Positions 61,497 to 64,000 of a stretch of 64,000 nt of DNA are shown one piece after another. The notes beneath the pieces are model-generated. The model was not told where the DNA came from, made no database searches, and worked only from the letters and a program-made list of their open reading frames with translations. A program made the translations under genes and the position numbers. This stretch comes from Lodderomyces elongisporus (Eukaryota; Ascomycota; Pichiomycetes; Serinales; Debaryomycetaceae), in the NCBI RefSeq assembly GCF_030384665.1, contig NC_083674.1, forward strand, positions 2,108,001-2,172,000. Direction: 5' to 3'. Every line of letters starts with the position of its first letter. The first letter of the stretch is position 1.

Positions 61497-62857
61497 ACAG
61501 AAGCGCATCTACGCCCACTCTTTTACATTCACAGTCTCAGGAACTCTTCAAGTCCCACTTGATTCCGGTTTTCCTTCTCCTCCTTCTCCTTCTTCTCCTC
61601 CTCTTTCTGAGATCCGTTTTTCTAGAAGTCGATATGTATCTTCTTAGGGGTAGGTACCTTTACACCTGTATATGGTGACGCTACTACGTACAGAACTATC
61701 TGGTGTATGATATTAAACTGACATCTAAGACATCGAACGGAGTTGGCTGTACCCTACACCAGTACCCACACTAAAGATATCATCCCACCAAGTGGGAAGA
61801 AAGAGAGAAAGAAAGATTAAAGGTACCAGTCTACATTTTCTATAAATACATGTGCCATATCCCTTGATCAAAAAAAATTTTTTTTTTAATTAAGTTATCT
61901 TTATCATTTCCATTCTTTTCTTTTTTTTTTTATTAAATATTTTCAATACTTTTCAATTTGTTTAATCAACGATTCCAAACCACTCAAGGTACTAGTGAAA
62001 GAGAAAGTGGAAGAATAGAATTTTGTCTTTTGTCAATTTTTTTCTTTAAATTAAACAAACAAACAAACAAACAAACAAACTATCAGTCTACCTCAATAAA
62101 TCGAGCAAGCTATAAATATACAAACAAAGTCCGTTGGGTTTGAAATTTGAACTACCGCAAAGCTTTCAATTGCCAACTTAGTATTCATTGTATAATATAG
62201 GATTTGACGTATTTTTAATCTTTTTTGGCCCTTTCAAAGAAATTAAACAAAAAAAAAAAAAAGAAATTAATATTAAAATTAAAAAAAATAACGGGGAGAA
62301 ATTTGAAAGATTATTTTTTGAAAAAGCGCTGGAATCCGTCACACAGAAACAGCGACCAAGTCAACTTTAAAAGTTTTGGAATTTTTCTTTTTTTTTCTTA
62401 CTTTTTTTTAATTTTTTTTAATTAAATTTGTTTTTAATTTTATTTTTGCAACAGATTTACCAACATCAATAAATATCCACTGGTTGTCACTCATTCTTCT
62501 TAATTTAACAAACAATTAAGTCTATTATCTATACAACACAGGAGATCAATAAACAACAGCAGGAAAAGATACATTGGAAATTACATTTTCCAACCATTCT
62601 TCTTCCCATTACCTTATCCCACTCCATCTGCTCCCGCACGAGTAGCAAATTACCCCCCCCCCCCCCCCGAGGTTTTCTTCCTCCTTTATCCAACCACTCT
62701 ACTTCTTCCCCCCCACCCCCACCCCTTGGACGCTTCACCGCATTTTGCATCGAATTTCAACTAGCAAAATAAACTGTGAAACCCATCACTTACAACATAT
62801 TCTCCTAAAGTCTAGCTGGCACTAGACTCTGCAAACTACGCATTTTTGAAAGACACA
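58078..62857. other. 4.8-kb gene-free region upstream of the terminal gene
   Basis: No gene, tRNA or spliced frame is supported. It is packed with simple repeats: TATA (58165-58190), GA run then 14 G (58390-58431), ATA repeat (58817-58850), TTTTA (59470-59510), TG run (60413-60442), GAA/CTT (61240-61268), TAG (61457-61496), AAAC (62055-62080) and 16 C (62653-62668). A TATAAATA (61841-61848) is a candidate core promoter about 1 kb before the ATG at 62858, which would imply a long 5' leader. Confidence 0.55.
61841..61848 (+). promoter_or_regulatory. Candidate TATA box for the terminal gene
   Basis: TATAAATA, the best TATA match in the last 1.1 kb before the ATG at 62858. Assignment is tentative; other TA-rich sequences are present. 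Confidence 0.25.
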
Positions 62858-63105
62858 ATGACCAACGATAGCAGCAATAGCATTAACAAAAAAGACAACC
62901 ACAACAACCTGTCGCTTCCGAGCATCCATTCTACTGGATACAATGCTAATAGTTTAGCAGACACGCCGCTCTTTTATAGTCGACAGCAAAACATCAATGA
63001 ACCTATCCCTAATCGAAATAGTGGATCAAATAATACACCAAATGTGATTATACCGCCATTGAGACCTCCATTTACACAACCACCACCACCACCACCACCA
63101 CCACC

Positions 63106-63136
<31 letters not shown>

Positions 63137-64000
63137 CTAGCATCGAGTATTCCTTTTCCACCACACCACTCGTTGATGTCGCTACCACCGCCAATTACTT
63201 CGGCCATGAATGGTTATGGAACTCCACCATCGAGAATATCCAATAACCATAGCACTAGCAATAGCAGCATGGGCCATTCTTCATTTGGTGACCTCATTGG
63301 GTATCCAAAATTTTACAGTGTAGGTCAGAATAATGGATACTTGCACCAAACTCAAACTTACTTTCCCACGGAGCAACCACAACCACAACCACAACCACAA
63401 CCACAACCGCAGTCGCATTCATACAGCTTAGGGCAGAACAATCAGTATATACAACCACTGCACCAAATACCTTTATCCCCACAACACCCACAGTCCCCGA
63501 AACAGCCAAAACAGCCAAAACAGCCAAAACAACAGAAGCAAGTTTCTTTGCAAAATGAGCAACTGCCGAGTTACACACCTTTTGAATCCATCCGTCCATC
63601 ACAGCAACAACAATTACATCCCCTTAACCATGATTGCAAAAATAACGGAACGAATCACAATCAGTACAAACAATATAGCCAACCCAACAACGCAACCAAC
63701 GAGAATAGTGACCGTGCGAGAAAAGACAAGTTTAGCTCACAGCTGTATCACATGGGCAATCATTCCGCGTCAAACGTACAGTATGTTCGACAATTTCTGC
63801 ATCACTTGAATCCAAGCTATGCCGTTAACCTCAAATTCAGTAAAGATTTGAATACAATGACACGAGATTGGACAGAACAAGAAATTCACGATAGAAGAAG
63901 ACTCGTTGAGTTCATTTTCACTGACAGTATTGATAGTGGTTTGTCAGATTCAAGTTTGAATGCAATGCAAACAATCGACTTTAATGTAATACATCCTTCA
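62858..64000 (+). CDS. Gln/Pro-rich, probably regulatory protein, 5' part (381 codons; runs off the window)
   Basis: The frame is open from the ATG at 62858 to the last base, and the protein continues beyond the window. The first ~300 residues are low-complexity: Asn/Ser-rich start (MTNDSSNSINKKDNHNN), a proline run followed by a glutamine run (about residues 73-89), PQ dipeptide repeats (about 175-186), and KQP repeats (about 216-227). After about residue 300 the sequence becomes normal and conserved-looking: YVRQFLHHLNPSYAVNLKFS, then DWTEQEIHDRRRLVEFIF. The W-T-x-x-E ... RRLV-x-F pattern recalls a domain found in fungal MedA-like developmental regulators, but I cannot verify this. The very long upstream region and the Q/P/N-rich composition fit a transcriptional regulator. 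Confidence 0.75.

Overview
The window is AT-rich nuclear DNA of a budding yeast. Genes are long, mostly intronless, separated by repeat-rich intergenic DNA, and include typical ascomycete orthologues (SMC3, CDC9, ARP9, CSE4, EIS1, BMS1, FLC, NET1, RAD28, SES1, SCT1/GPT2). An adhesin with an HYR/IFF-type N-terminal domain, TTG-dominated leucine usage with rare CTG, and a Ser/Thr repeat that is only pure if CTG is read as serine all point to the CTG (CUG-Ser) clade. The abundance of long simple repeats and expanded low-complexity protein segments resembles the Lodderomyces elongisporus / Candida parapsilosis group; the species cannot be proven from the sequence alone. Residue letters quoted here use the standard code, so Leu at CTG positions is probably Ser.

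Layout. 1-3037: 3' part of SMC3. 4253-5018: a hidden two-intron CYSTM-family gene whose second intron carries a candidate H/ACA snoRNA. 5335-6114: a short-chain dehydrogenase (minus), divergent from CDC9 (7573-9933). 10096-11622: ARP9 (minus). 12046-13749: an unrecognised two-TM protein (minus). 16449-17630: CSE4/CENP-A with a very long N-terminal tail (minus), divergent from EIS1 (20248-23031). 23523-27191: BMS1 (minus), divergent from an unrecognised gene (27724-29199). 29514-32045: FLC-family membrane protein (minus), divergent from a Pho80-like cyclin (34564-35901). 36046-36210: a tight tRNA-Arg/tRNA-Phe pair. 37079-43204: a 2041-residue GPI-type adhesin with four nearly identical 498-bp repeats (minus). 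45549-46982: RNase III-like protein. 47341-49935: NET1/TOF2-like nucleolar protein (minus). 50694-52067: RAD28 (minus), divergent from SES1 (52701-54086). 54396-56786: glycerol-3-phosphate acyltransferase (minus). 58006-58077: tRNA-Gly. 58078-62857: 4.8 kb with no gene seen. 62858 to the end: the first 381 codons of a Q/P-rich, probably regulatory protein.

There are no operons; neighbours are divergent or convergent pairs. Several genes belong to chromosome replication and segregation (SMC3, CDC9, CSE4, NET1, ARP9 in chromatin remodelling), and MluI cell-cycle boxes (ACGCGT) lie upstream of CDC9, CSE4 and the cyclin gene. The best candidates for something undescribed are the CYSTM gene with an ATG-only first exon and a putative intronic H/ACA snoRNA, the expanded CENP-A tail, and the adhesin with variable-looking repeats in both coding and promoter-proximal DNA.
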